This document shows, piece after piece, positions 15,716 to 24,203 of a DNA stretch of 64,000 nucleotides. The first letter of the stretch is position 1. Each line of letters starts with the position of its first letter. The DNA lies in assembly GCF_022808675.1 (NCBI RefSeq), contig NZ_JAKZKV010000002.1:186001-250000 (forward strand), read 5' to 3'. The DNA comes from Parabacteroides sp. FAFU027 (GTDB taxonomy: Bacteria > Bacteroidota > Bacteroidia > Bacteroidales > UBA7332). The position numbers and the translations under genes are program-made. The notes beneath the pieces are model-generated. The model was not told the DNA's origin, did not search any database, and was given only the letters and a program-made list of their open reading frames with translations.

Positions 15716-17959
15716 TTATTTCTTAGGCATCACCTTATCCCATCCCGGAGGATTTACCCCCATCAGATTCTTCACAAAGAAGTCGTAACGTTTGTGCTCA
15801 CCGTAGTCGCCACCCATCGTGTGGTTGGTACCGGGAAGAACGACCAGCTCGAAATCTTTATTCGCCTTGATCAGCGCATTGCACACCTGCATGGTGGAAG
15901 CCGGATCCACGTTATCGTCCACTTCACCCACCACCAACATCAGCGGACGGTTGAGGCGGTAAGCATTATCCACATTCGAACATTCGGAGTACTCCTTGCC
16001 AATCGGATAACTCATCCACTGTTCGTTCCACCAGATTTTATCCATGCGGTTGTCGTGGCATCCGCAGGAAGAGTAAGCCGCTTTGTAGTGTTCGGGGTGG
16101 AAAAGCACAGCGCCCATCGCCTCTTGTCCTCCGGCAGAGGCGCCGAAGATACCGATGCGTGCAGTGTCGACAAACGAATATTTGGTCGCCAGTGCGTTGG
16201 TCCAGGCAATGCGGTCGGGGAATCCGGCATCTTTCAGGTTTTTGTAGCAAACCTCTTCGAAGGCTTTCGAGCGGAACGATGTTCCCATCCCGTCCAGTTG
16301 GACCATGACGAAGCCCAGCTCTGAAATCGCAGATAAATTGCGGTTATACGAGATAAAGGTCTTCGGTGTATATTGGCTACCCGGACCGGCATAGATATAT
16401 TCGATGATGGGATATTTTTTGCTTGGGTCAAAGTTGGTCGGGCGGTAAATAATCCCCCAGATGTCGGTCTTTCCGTCACGTCCTTTGGCCACGAAAGGCT
16501 CAGGTGCAATCCAGCCCGCTTTGAGCAGTTCGGTGATGTCTGCTTTTTCCAGCGGCATCGCTACTTTGCCATCCTGAGCATCGCGCAGCACAGCCACCGG
16601 AGCTTTATTGACCAAAGAATAAACATCTACCAGATATTTCTTGTCTTCCGAAAACCAGGCCTGGTGCATCCCCTCTTCGGGAGTCAGACAGGTAAGCCCC
16701 GTTCCGTCAAACTTAATGCGGTAGTAGCGGATCAGGTAAGGGTCTTCATTCGGAACCATACCGTTGGCACTGAAGGTAATCTCACGTTTGGCTTCGTTCA
16801 CGTCAAGTACCTCGCGCACATACCATTCCCCTTTGGTGATTTGGTTTTTCACCTCACCCGACTGGCGGTCGTAAAGGTAAAGGTGGTTCCAGTTGTCGCG
16901 CTCACTCATCCAGATGATCTCATTGGTCTTATCCAGATTCTTGCGGAAGTAACGGTTGTAGTTGACAAAGGTCTTGCTGGTTTCGTTGATGACGGTGCGC
17001 ACCTTGCCGGTTTCGGCCGACATCTCCAGCACGCGATAAGCCTGATGGCCACGCTGGTTGTATTCGAAGGTCACAGACTTACTATCGGGATTCCAGTCGA
17101 AACCGCGCAGGTCAAACTGGCTGTTGAACAGGTCATTCGAAGCCTCAAGCTGTTTGCCATCGGTCACGTCGAAAATATGCGGACATTTCACGGGAAGCGC
17201 ATCGCCCGGTTTGAAGTAGTCGCGTTTCTGTAATTTTGGCTGGAACTGATCGGCTGGCGACGATTCCACAAAGTAGATGAAATGCTTCTCCGCCGGACGG
17301 ACTTTCATTGCCGCCACCTTTTTCGAGTCGGGTGACCAGGATATGTAAGCCGAGTAATATTCGCCATTAGAGCCGTCATTGCTCAATGCCTTCTCTTTCC
17401 CCGTGGCATTTTCCTTTACATAGACATTGTAGTTTTTGATAAATGCAGTCTGTTTGCCGTCGGGAGATTGTACAGGAGCGCCTTCGCGTTCGTCGTCTCC
17501 GGCAGCCCAATAGTTCTGCTTCGGAGGCTCCACTTTGCCCAGGTTCTTCAGCTTATTTGATTTTTGCAAATAGAGCCATTTGGTATCGTTGAAGGTGAAT
17601 TGCAACGAGTCGGCACCTTTATTTACCTGAAGCGATTGCAGCCATAACTGTTTCGCATCCGCAGTTTTGCCTGAAGCTGTTGAAAGCGCTTTGGCCAGAG
17701 CGGTATGGTCAAAAAGCTCTTTGCGGGTTTTCTTTTCGGCGTCGGTGATCACGTACACCTTGCCCTGCGGCGTGTTGCGCACATACCAGAACCGATGCGT
17801 ACTGGCAATCCATTGCGGGTTTACATCGGAGTAAAATACTTTGTCCTTGAATTTATCCCGGAGGGAAAAGGCACACTGGTAATCTTCTACCGTGCCCTGC
17901 GCATAGAGCGTAGCGCCCAGTAACCACACGTTTAGCGATAGCGCTAAGATTTTCTTCAT
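15716..17959 (-). CDS. Secreted prolyl oligopeptidase family (S9B, dipeptidyl-peptidase IV-like) peptidase (747 aa)
   Basis: The start at 17959 gives the signal peptide MKKILALSLNVWLLGATLYAQ. An N-terminal beta-propeller covers about residues 40-490 (VQSPDGKQTAFIKNYNVYV, ISWSPDSKKVAAM, DWNPDSKSVTFEY, WMSERDNWNHLYLYD). The catalytic alpha/beta-hydrolase domain follows: the nucleophile is Ser608 in GASAG, Asp681 is in GEVDDNVDP and His713 in TNHTMGG. DPP4 enzymes usually have GWSYGGY around the serine; here it is GIFGASAGG, so the Tyr is lost and specificity may differ. The expected activity is removal of X-Pro (or X-Hyp) dipeptides in the periplasm. It lies 145 bp downstream of the GH127 gene on the same strand, but a terminator at 18053-18080 intervenes. 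Confidence 0.88.
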   Translation of the reverse strand: MKKILALSLNVWLLGATLYAQGTVEDYQCAFSLRDKFKDKVFYSDVNPQWIASTHRFWYVRNTPQGKVYVITDAEKKTRKELFDHTALAKALSTASGKTADAKQLWLQSLQVNKGADSLQFTFNDTKWLYLQKSNKLKNLGKVEPPKQNYWAAGDDEREGAPVQSPDGKQTAFIKNYNVYVKENATGKEKALSNDGSNGEYYSAYISWSPDSKKVAAMKVRPAEKHFIYFVESSPADQFQPKLQKRDYFKPGDALPVKCPHIFDVTDGKQLEASNDLFNSQFDLRGFDWNPDSKSVTFEYNQRGHQAYRVLEMSAETGKVRTVINETSKTFVNYNRYFRKNLDKTNEIIWMSERDNWNHLYLYDRQSGEVKNQITKGEWYVREVLDVNEAKREITFSANGMVPNEDPYLIRYYRIKFDGTGLTCLTPEEGMHQAWFSEDKKYLVDVYSLVNKAPVAVLRDAQDGKVAMPLEKADITELLKAGWIAPEPFVAKGRDGKTDIWGIIYRPTNFDPSKKYPIIEYIYAGPGSQYTPKTFISYNRNLSAISELGFVMVQLDGMGTSFRSKAFEEVCYKNLKDAGFPDRIAWTNALATKYSFVDTARIGIFGASAGGQEAMGAVLFHPEHYKAAYSSCGCHDNRMDKIWWNEQWMSYPIGKEYSECSNVDNAYRLNRPLMLVVGEVDDNVDPASTMQVCNALIKANKDFELVVLPGTNHTMGGDYGEHKRYDFFVKNLMGVNPPGWDKVMPKK

Positions 17960-18052
17960 AGCTATTCTTATTGTCTTGTGTATAGAATTTCTTGTTAGCA
18001 AAATTAGAGATAAGCCAATATTGAAAGGGGGAATAATCAGTCTAATTGGATG

Positions 18053-18080
18053 AAAAAAAGTCGCCCAATGAATAGGCGAC
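18053..18080 (-). terminator. Terminator of the GH127-GH43 operon
   Basis: Stem GTCGCC at 18060-18065 with GGCGAC at 18075-18080. On the minus strand it is followed by seven T residues (A-run at 18053-18059). It marks the 3' end of the operon that ends with the GH127 gene at 18105. Confidence 0.8.
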
Positions 18081-18104
18081 CTTTCCTCTATAATTAAAAT
18101 GCGA

Positions 18105-20504
18105 TTATTCTACTTCCCATTCGAAGATTCCTGCGGAGTTCTTCTCCGGCAATTTTACTTCCAGTTTCAGGGCTTTGGTGGTGACGGCTTTGAAGGTCAC
18201 GTCGTTGCCCATCCCTTTTTCGGTACCGTATTGTGAAGGATTTTCTACCGGCTTCCACTCTCCATTTTTATCCTTGTAGTAGATGGTCCACGACTGAGGG
18301 ATGCGGCATCCTCCCCATGGAGCGTCGTCAAACCAATATACGGTGGAACGGCTAACTGTTTTTTCTACCGGGAAGTCGTAAGAGATCCATTCTGTTGTGC
18401 CTTCCTTCGGCCACCAGTGGTAATAAGGTACTGTGCGGTCGTTTTCATCTTTAGGAACCAATCCGTCATTGATGGCAGAGATGGCTTTTACTTTGTAAGA
18501 AGCATCAATTTTGCATTCCGAAGCCAAAGTTGGAGGCATCACCGGACGGGTAGCCCGCAATTCATTAGGCAACCAGACCGCCATTTCACCACTTCCCCGG
18601 TGAGCCCACGCATAGTAAGGAATCAGGGTGAGCTTCACGTCTTTTGCCGCGATTTTGCCCTGGGCATCGTAGCTCAGTATCTGCGCATCGGTCTTGATTT
18701 CATTGATTCCATAAAGCAAATCAGCTTTATGTTCTACTGTGAATGACGGCTTTTTATTCAGCACTACGTTCAACACGCTGAAGTCGTTATCGGGCCATTC
18801 GGCGCAATAAACCAGCGGTCCGCGTTCTACTGCCACTTTACCCTGGTCATCCTGTACCAGTGGATGTGCTTTTACAGTTCGTGGTTCCATATCGAAGTGA
18901 ACTTCTACTACGTCGCCCTTCTTCCAGCCGCGGTTGATGGTGAAATAACCTTTCTCGATTTTGGAATCAACCGCTTTACCATTTACTTTGATGGTGTATC
19001 CCAATGTCTTTTTATCGGAATAGCTGTACAGGTTGCCCGGAACTGCCTGACCTGTTACCCAACCGGGGATACGGATTTTCAGGTTGAGGTTTTGTTTGCC
19101 TTTCGGAGCTACCTCGATTTTGATATTTCCATCCCAGGGATAGCTGGTCGATTGTTTCATCTCAACGGTTTTGCCATTGACTTTAACGTCGGAATGGTTT
19201 GCCATAAAGAGATTGACATAGATATCATTGTTATTCACCGCGTAAATATATCCCGGTACGGAAGGGATAAAGCGGCAGATGTTTGACGGGCAACAGGCAC
19301 AACCAAACCAGGGTTGGCGTTGGTGCTGTCCGATGGATTCAAGTGGGTTTGGATAAAAGAATCCTCCGCCATCCAGCGAAACGCCTGAAATCAGGCCGTT
19401 GTACAGGGTGCGTTCCAGCACATCGAAATATTTGGCGTCACCGTGCAACAGGAAGAGGCGGTAGTTGAGGTAAACGTTTCCGATAGCCGCACAGGTCTCG
19501 CAGTAGGCCGACATATTCGGCAGTTCATAATTACTCCCGAATGCTTCACCATTGTTTGTCGCTCCGATACCACCGGTGATATAGAGTTTCTTGTTGACAA
19601 TATTACTCCAGATTTTGTCGATGGCGTTGATATAATCTTTGTCTCCGGTCAGTGCCGCTACTTCGGCCATTCCGGTGTACATATAGGCTGCGCGAACAGC
19701 ATGTCCTACGGCTTCATCCTGTTCGATTACCGGTTTGTGTGATTGGTTGTATTCGGTATGCGTACTGGTTTTTCCTTTGTTGTCAAGGAAGAACTTAGCC
19801 AGGTCAAGGTATTTCTTATTCCCAGTTACGACATAGAGTTTCGCCAGTGCCATCTCGGCAATCTGGTGACCGGGAACCACTTTCACCTGACCCGGTTTTT
19901 CGCCGATCTCACGCACGGCGCAATCGGCATATTTGATGGCAATGTCCAGAAAGTTCCGTTTACCGGTAGCCTGAAAGTGCGCAATGGCACCTTCGATCAT
20001 GTGGCCGAGGTTATACAGCTCATGGCTCAGGTCTTCCTCTTTTTCCCAGCGTTTGCTTCCCACCCACTCGTGCGGGTGTTTCGGATTCATGGTGCGGTAG
20101 GTGTATAAATAACCGTCTGGCTCCTGCGCTTTGGCTACAATAGCCAGCACACTATCGATATAATGATCCAGTTTTTTATCGGGATAAGTTTGCATCAGGT
20201 AGCTTGCCCCTTCAATGGTTTTATATACATCGGTATCGTCGAAGGTAAATCCCTCTTCTTTGTAGCTGTCACTCGGATGGGCAGCTTTGACAAAGTTCTC
20301 GTATCGTCCGGTCTCTTCGCATTTGCGGAAAGCCAACGGGATGGTTACCTCGCGGCTGGCTTTGAGGCGCTGTCCCCAGAAAGCATCCGTCACCTTCACT
20401 GCTGTAAAGGGCACCGGGGTGATGGGGTAAGTTGCACTCTTTTTTATCTGGGCCTGCGCACCGATGGTGAGACAAAGCAGACCTGTCAATAGGTGTTTTC
20501 TCAT
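18105..20504 (-). CDS. GH127 beta-L-arabinofuranosidase (799 aa), copy 1
   Basis: A signal peptide (MRKHLLTGLLCLTIGAQAQ) is followed by a full-length DUF1680/GH127 (alpha/alpha)6-barrel plus beta-sandwich. The thiolate-zinc site of the family is present: Glu336 and Cys338 in CETCAA, and Cys404-Cys405 in CACCPSN. Glu320 in NGEAFG sits 16 residues before Glu336, the spacing of the acid/base Glu in the Bifidobacterium enzyme HypBA1. Other family blocks are FDDTDVYKTIEGASY, KAQEPDGYLYT, HELYNLGHMIEGAIAHFQATG and GHAVRAAYMYTG. The C-terminal beta domain ends in LEVKLPEKNSAGIFEWEVE. It should release beta-linked L-arabinofuranose, for example the beta-1,2 arabinose of hydroxyproline-rich glycoproteins. 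It is the last gene of the PUL operon; the GH43 gene is 136 bp upstream. Confidence 0.93.
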   Translation of the reverse strand: MRKHLLTGLLCLTIGAQAQIKKSATYPITPVPFTAVKVTDAFWGQRLKASREVTIPLAFRKCEETGRYENFVKAAHPSDSYKEEGFTFDDTDVYKTIEGASYLMQTYPDKKLDHYIDSVLAIVAKAQEPDGYLYTYRTMNPKHPHEWVGSKRWEKEEDLSHELYNLGHMIEGAIAHFQATGKRNFLDIAIKYADCAVREIGEKPGQVKVVPGHQIAEMALAKLYVVTGNKKYLDLAKFFLDNKGKTSTHTEYNQSHKPVIEQDEAVGHAVRAAYMYTGMAEVAALTGDKDYINAIDKIWSNIVNKKLYITGGIGATNNGEAFGSNYELPNMSAYCETCAAIGNVYLNYRLFLLHGDAKYFDVLERTLYNGLISGVSLDGGGFFYPNPLESIGQHQRQPWFGCACCPSNICRFIPSVPGYIYAVNNNDIYVNLFMANHSDVKVNGKTVEMKQSTSYPWDGNIKIEVAPKGKQNLNLKIRIPGWVTGQAVPGNLYSYSDKKTLGYTIKVNGKAVDSKIEKGYFTINRGWKKGDVVEVHFDMEPRTVKAHPLVQDDQGKVAVERGPLVYCAEWPDNDFSVLNVVLNKKPSFTVEHKADLLYGINEIKTDAQILSYDAQGKIAAKDVKLTLIPYYAWAHRGSGEMAVWLPNELRATRPVMPPTLASECKIDASYKVKAISAINDGLVPKDENDRTVPYYHWWPKEGTTEWISYDFPVEKTVSRSTVYWFDDAPWGGCRIPQSWTIYYKDKNGEWKPVENPSQYGTEKGMGNDVTFKAVTTKALKLEVKLPEKNSAGIFEWEVE

Positions 20505-20640
20505 AGTTATTATTGATGTGTGTTTTGAATGATAGTTTCTGCGTTTAATTCTTTTACAAAGAAATAGTTTCCATCGGATTTACAGGTGGAAATATGTCTC
20601 AATAAGGAAGGTATTTTCGCCATCATCTGTAAATTGATAT

Positions 20641-22815
20641 TCAATTATATTGCTGAATAATGACTTTCGGTCCTCTTTTTGGCTCAGTTGACTTCTTCAG
20701 CGTCAGCACCTCTTCCTGACTAATAGCCTTATCATACAGCCGGATGTTAGCGATGTAACCGGAAAAGTTTTCCGACGGCTCACCCGATGCTCCGATCAGG
20801 ATATCTCCTTTTTCCACAAAAAGGGAGATAGGCGACTGGGTATTCAGTTTACCATCGACATAGACATTTTCCAGCATGCCGTCAAAGGTAAGTACAATGT
20901 GGTGCCATTTGCCTTTCGCCGGAACTTCCCTGTAGGGCAAATCGACCGCACCGTCACCGTGAGCCACAGCCCCGTAATGACCGGTTCCGTACATCAATGC
21001 GGAATAGGAAGATTGCAGCATGTTTTCGCGGGAAGTCCATGTTATCAGACATTCACCCGGTCCGATTTCCTGATTATATACCCAGGCCGAAACGGTATAA
21101 GGCGAATTCCAGTCGAGGCTGGCCGGTGCTTTTTTCGAAAGCTTCAGAAAACTTTCCCCATTGAACCCAATGGCTTTGACACTGTCGATCCATTCGACCG
21201 AAGGAGCGCCGTTTATTTCAAATTTCCCGCCCAAAGTACCCCGGTTAGGAACCTGAGAATAGAGGGTTCCGTAGTTCAGCGTATTGGCATCAAGATTTAC
21301 CAACAGGCTTTTGGTACTTGTTGCACCGAGTGCATTCTCTTTCGGTGTGTTCTGAAATGAAGGGACGTCAAATAATTTATCATACACTTTGATATTCCAT
21401 ACTGCAGCCAGCATGCCCGATTTCTCCGTACCGGTTACCGTCAGCCTTACGTAACGGGCTTTCGTATCGTTGTCATCAATCATCGGACTTCCGCAACGGC
21501 GGTTATTGATCCGATCGCTGAAGATACTCCAGTTTGTATTGTCAATTGATACCTCGATTTTATATTGGTAGTAGAAGGTCGGATACTCAAACTGAGTCAT
21601 TACCCGTTTTACGGATTTTACTCTTCCCAGGTCGATGGTCAGCGATTGCGGCATATCGGCAGAGGCGGCTTTCCATAGCGTGCCGTTGTTGTTATCCACT
21701 GCGTTTTCAGGTTTGTAGATATAGTCGTAATCACCGTTGCTATAGGCCGTTTTCTTTGAGATCAAAAGGTAGGAAGAGCTGGCATTGACTTTCGCCTGAT
21801 ATGCTAAATCGGAAACTGTAGCCCTATTTTTTCCCTGCAAACTGATGCCTGCATGTGTCGGAACCACCTTCTCAATCGTTTCATCGTCGGAGAATACCAG
21901 CTTATCGACACACACCTGTCTGAACTCTCCGTTAGTACTGTGCGGATTGTCATGGCGGTGATAAACAATATAGTAATCGTTTCCTTCTTTGAGAATAGAA
22001 TGGTGACCGGGGCCATCAATCGTCCCATCATTATTGGTCACGAGTATCGGGCTGTTTTTGCCCGGACGGAACGGTCCTTCGGGGCTGTCGCTCACCGAAT
22101 AATGTACGGCATAAGAGCTTAACCGGCAATCTCCAGACGAGTACATCAGGAAATATTTCCCATTCCTTTTGATGGGATACGATGCTTCGAAAGCTTTTGG
22201 AACCTGCTCAATAGGAATGAAGCCTGCTTTCTGAATGGAAAACATATCCTTCGAATCTATTTTGGCAAATCCTATTCCACCGAAAGAGGTACACCAGGTT
22301 CCGAAATAAGAATAGACCGAACCATCGTCATCCACGAGATACTGGGCATCGAGAGCGGGTAGATCTTTCTTTGATGTGCCAGCTGGAATGACCGCTTTCC
22401 CTTCATTGATGGGGGTAAATGGTCCCATCGGCGAATCGGAAACATACCCGTAAATGTTGCATCCCGCTTCACAGTTCCCCATAAAATAGTAATATTTGCC
22501 GTTGGGCGCCTGGAATACATCGGGAGCCCAACAGTTATTGAGTCCTTCAGGGATTTGAAGTTTCAGTTCGTAGTTATACCAGTTGACGAAGTCTTTACTG
22601 ATCCACACCTGCGGAGTCCCCGAGGCCAGTTTGATACCGTCGGTAGTGGCGTAGATGTAATAAGTATCACCAAACTTCTTTACTGACGGGTCGGCAAAGT
22701 AGCCGGGAAGGAGGGGATTGCCTGTTTTATTGGTTGAGGGCTTCTCCTTCCCGTTGACAGAACAGAATGTTCCACCCAACATAAGGGATAAAGCCAGGAG
22801 CTTGATCTTGTTCAT
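20641..22815 (-). CDS. GH43 glycosidase with F5/8-type-C (CBM32-like) and LamG domains (724 aa)
   Basis: A signal peptide is followed by a five-bladed GH43 propeller at about residues 32-325. The catalytic triad is visible: Asp42 in FADPSV (base), Asp156 in PALDAQYLVDDDG, and Glu210 in KAFEASYPIKRNG (acid). A discoidin-like domain at about 345-485 (PENAVDNNNGTLWKA, QSLTIDLGRVKSVKRV, ARYVRLTVTGTE) and a C-terminal LamG/concanavalin-like domain at about 510-705 (YTVSAWVYNQE, WHHIVLTFDGMLENVYVDGKL, GYIANIRLYDKAISQEEV) give two binding modules. It is likely an alpha-L-arabinofuranosidase, though beta-xylosidase activity is also found in GH43. It lies in the operon between the CotH-like gene (28 bp upstream) and GH127. 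Confidence 0.9.
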   Translation of the reverse strand: MNKIKLLALSLMLGGTFCSVNGKEKPSTNKTGNPLLPGYFADPSVKKFGDTYYIYATTDGIKLASGTPQVWISKDFVNWYNYELKLQIPEGLNNCWAPDVFQAPNGKYYYFMGNCEAGCNIYGYVSDSPMGPFTPINEGKAVIPAGTSKKDLPALDAQYLVDDDGSVYSYFGTWCTSFGGIGFAKIDSKDMFSIQKAGFIPIEQVPKAFEASYPIKRNGKYFLMYSSGDCRLSSYAVHYSVSDSPEGPFRPGKNSPILVTNNDGTIDGPGHHSILKEGNDYYIVYHRHDNPHSTNGEFRQVCVDKLVFSDDETIEKVVPTHAGISLQGKNRATVSDLAYQAKVNASSSYLLISKKTAYSNGDYDYIYKPENAVDNNNGTLWKAASADMPQSLTIDLGRVKSVKRVMTQFEYPTFYYQYKIEVSIDNTNWSIFSDRINNRRCGSPMIDDNDTKARYVRLTVTGTEKSGMLAAVWNIKVYDKLFDVPSFQNTPKENALGATSTKSLLVNLDANTLNYGTLYSQVPNRGTLGGKFEINGAPSVEWIDSVKAIGFNGESFLKLSKKAPASLDWNSPYTVSAWVYNQEIGPGECLITWTSRENMLQSSYSALMYGTGHYGAVAHGDGAVDLPYREVPAKGKWHHIVLTFDGMLENVYVDGKLNTQSPISLFVEKGDILIGASGEPSENFSGYIANIRLYDKAISQEEVLTLKKSTEPKRGPKVIIQQYN

Positions 22816-22843
22816 ATATTTAAATCCAGATTATCGTATTTAC

Positions 22844-24124
22844 CTATTTCGTCCCTACCGGATAATTTGCAATTACGGTTGTCATATAGCTGACCCGGTT
22901 GGACAACCACTGATGCAAATGCAAAGTCTCCGTTTGAAAATTCTTGTCAATCGGCCAACGGGAAGCATTACGCACCAATGCTCCGGCGATTGCGTCTCCA
23001 TAACTTTGGGTAGTTTCCCAATACCCGGTCATGATTTTGTCTTTTATAGCTAGCCATCGGGTTTTGTATTCGCTGACAAATCTCTTGCTTTTAAACAAAT
23101 CGGTAAAAAAAGAAGGGACTGCATATCCTTTGGTATGATTGACAGGATCTGTTCCCAGTACAAGTTCCGTATAACTGGTGAAATAGTTGTGTCCGGTGTA
23201 CATGGTCGACCAATCAAAATCGAATCCCGCGTCAAAATCCCACAGCGGACCCATTGTCCAGCGACCATCTTTGTCTTTGTAAAGGTAAATGCTGCGGGGA
23301 GCATCTACTTCCACGTTATAAACCAGTTCCTGGATCAGCATATAATCAATAAAAGACGGGATATTTAAGACTTTCTCTACGCTATTGTAATCGGCACTTT
23401 TGATTGCTGTTTCCAGTTGAGCAAATTCGGTTCGGATTGTTGTCAACTGCGTCGTCGATGTAATATCCGGACTTTTGACACATACCGGCATTTGATAGAC
23501 CGATGACCAGAAGTTGTCTCCTGCGTCAGGGCTCAGGTCAGGTCCGTCATCGGCGTCAAGTGAAAGCAAAACGCCGTCATTCGAATCAATTGCCACACGA
23601 TTACTGCCCAGTTCTACCTGTTCTGTAAACATGTAAAGTCCGATATAGTCTCCATTCAGGGTTACTTCAACATATCTGACATGATTAGTGAATGGCATTC
23701 CCAGTCCTTGTCCGGTTGTGAAAACAAAGGTATTCATCAAATGGGTCGGATCCCGATAATTTGCCAGTAAAACCCAATCCTTTTCCGATTTTAAGCCAAG
23801 CATTTCAGCCTTATCATTCAGCTTTATCCGGTACGGCTTTTTGGGATACCAGAGCCAGCTTGAATTTCCTCTTCCCCTGATTTTTCCGTTGCCTGAATAA
23901 TTCCAGCTTTTATTGTCTGATTTTACCGTAATCGAGCAATTGACATAAGTCTCCTTCGAATTCACCGGTGCCGCGTTCTCAGTCGTGATATTAATCTGAG
24001 CAACCAATAGACTGTCTGTCTGGAGGGACGTTGTCTGGGCATCCGGTTCGACAGGCTCATTTGATTTGGAACAACTGAAAAGGATTGCCAGTCCCAATAT
24101 CATCGGTAGAAGGTATGGTTTCAT
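22844..24124 (-). CDS. CotH kinase family lipoprotein (426 aa)
   Basis: The start at 24124 gives a lipoprotein signal, MKPYLLPMILGLAILFSCSK, with Cys18. The body matches the CotH kinase family: an Ig-like lead region (LLVAQINITTENAAPVNSKETYVN), the nucleotide-loop motif IRGRGNSSWLWYPKKPYRIKL, DWVLLANYRDPTHLMN, and the metal-binding motif GPLWDFDAGFDFDW. In Bacillus spores CotH phosphorylates coat proteins. In Bacteroidota such proteins are often found beside glycan and surface-protein loci but their substrates are unknown. It is co-transcribed between the DUF6055/DUF4859 lipoprotein and GH43. The glycine-rich loop and DFD motif are intact, so activity is likely. Confidence 0.87.
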   Translation of the reverse strand: MKPYLLPMILGLAILFSCSKSNEPVEPDAQTTSLQTDSLLVAQINITTENAAPVNSKETYVNCSITVKSDNKSWNYSGNGKIRGRGNSSWLWYPKKPYRIKLNDKAEMLGLKSEKDWVLLANYRDPTHLMNTFVFTTGQGLGMPFTNHVRYVEVTLNGDYIGLYMFTEQVELGSNRVAIDSNDGVLLSLDADDGPDLSPDAGDNFWSSVYQMPVCVKSPDITSTTQLTTIRTEFAQLETAIKSADYNSVEKVLNIPSFIDYMLIQELVYNVEVDAPRSIYLYKDKDGRWTMGPLWDFDAGFDFDWSTMYTGHNYFTSYTELVLGTDPVNHTKGYAVPSFFTDLFKSKRFVSEYKTRWLAIKDKIMTGYWETTQSYGDAIAGALVRNASRWPIDKNFQTETLHLHQWLSNRVSYMTTVIANYPVGTK

Positions 24125-24147
24125 CAATTCCTTTTGTTGATTAGGGT

Positions 24148-24184
24148 GACACATGAAGCGGCCTGCCTGAGGGATTCATGTGTC
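24148..24184 (-). other. Intercistronic hairpin between the metallopeptidase-like and CotH genes
   Basis: Perfect 10-bp arms, GACACATGAA at 24148-24157 and its complement at 24175-24184, in the 79-bp gap. There is no T-run, so it is more likely an mRNA stabilising or processing element than a terminator. Confidence 0.55.
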
Positions 24185-24203
24185 TGCCCCGGTTGATTTA
24201 CTT

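Noticed and set aside
16373-17233. 286-codon open frame on the plus strand inside the S9 peptidase gene
   Set aside because: Antisense shadow of a well-supported gene; no independent domain content.
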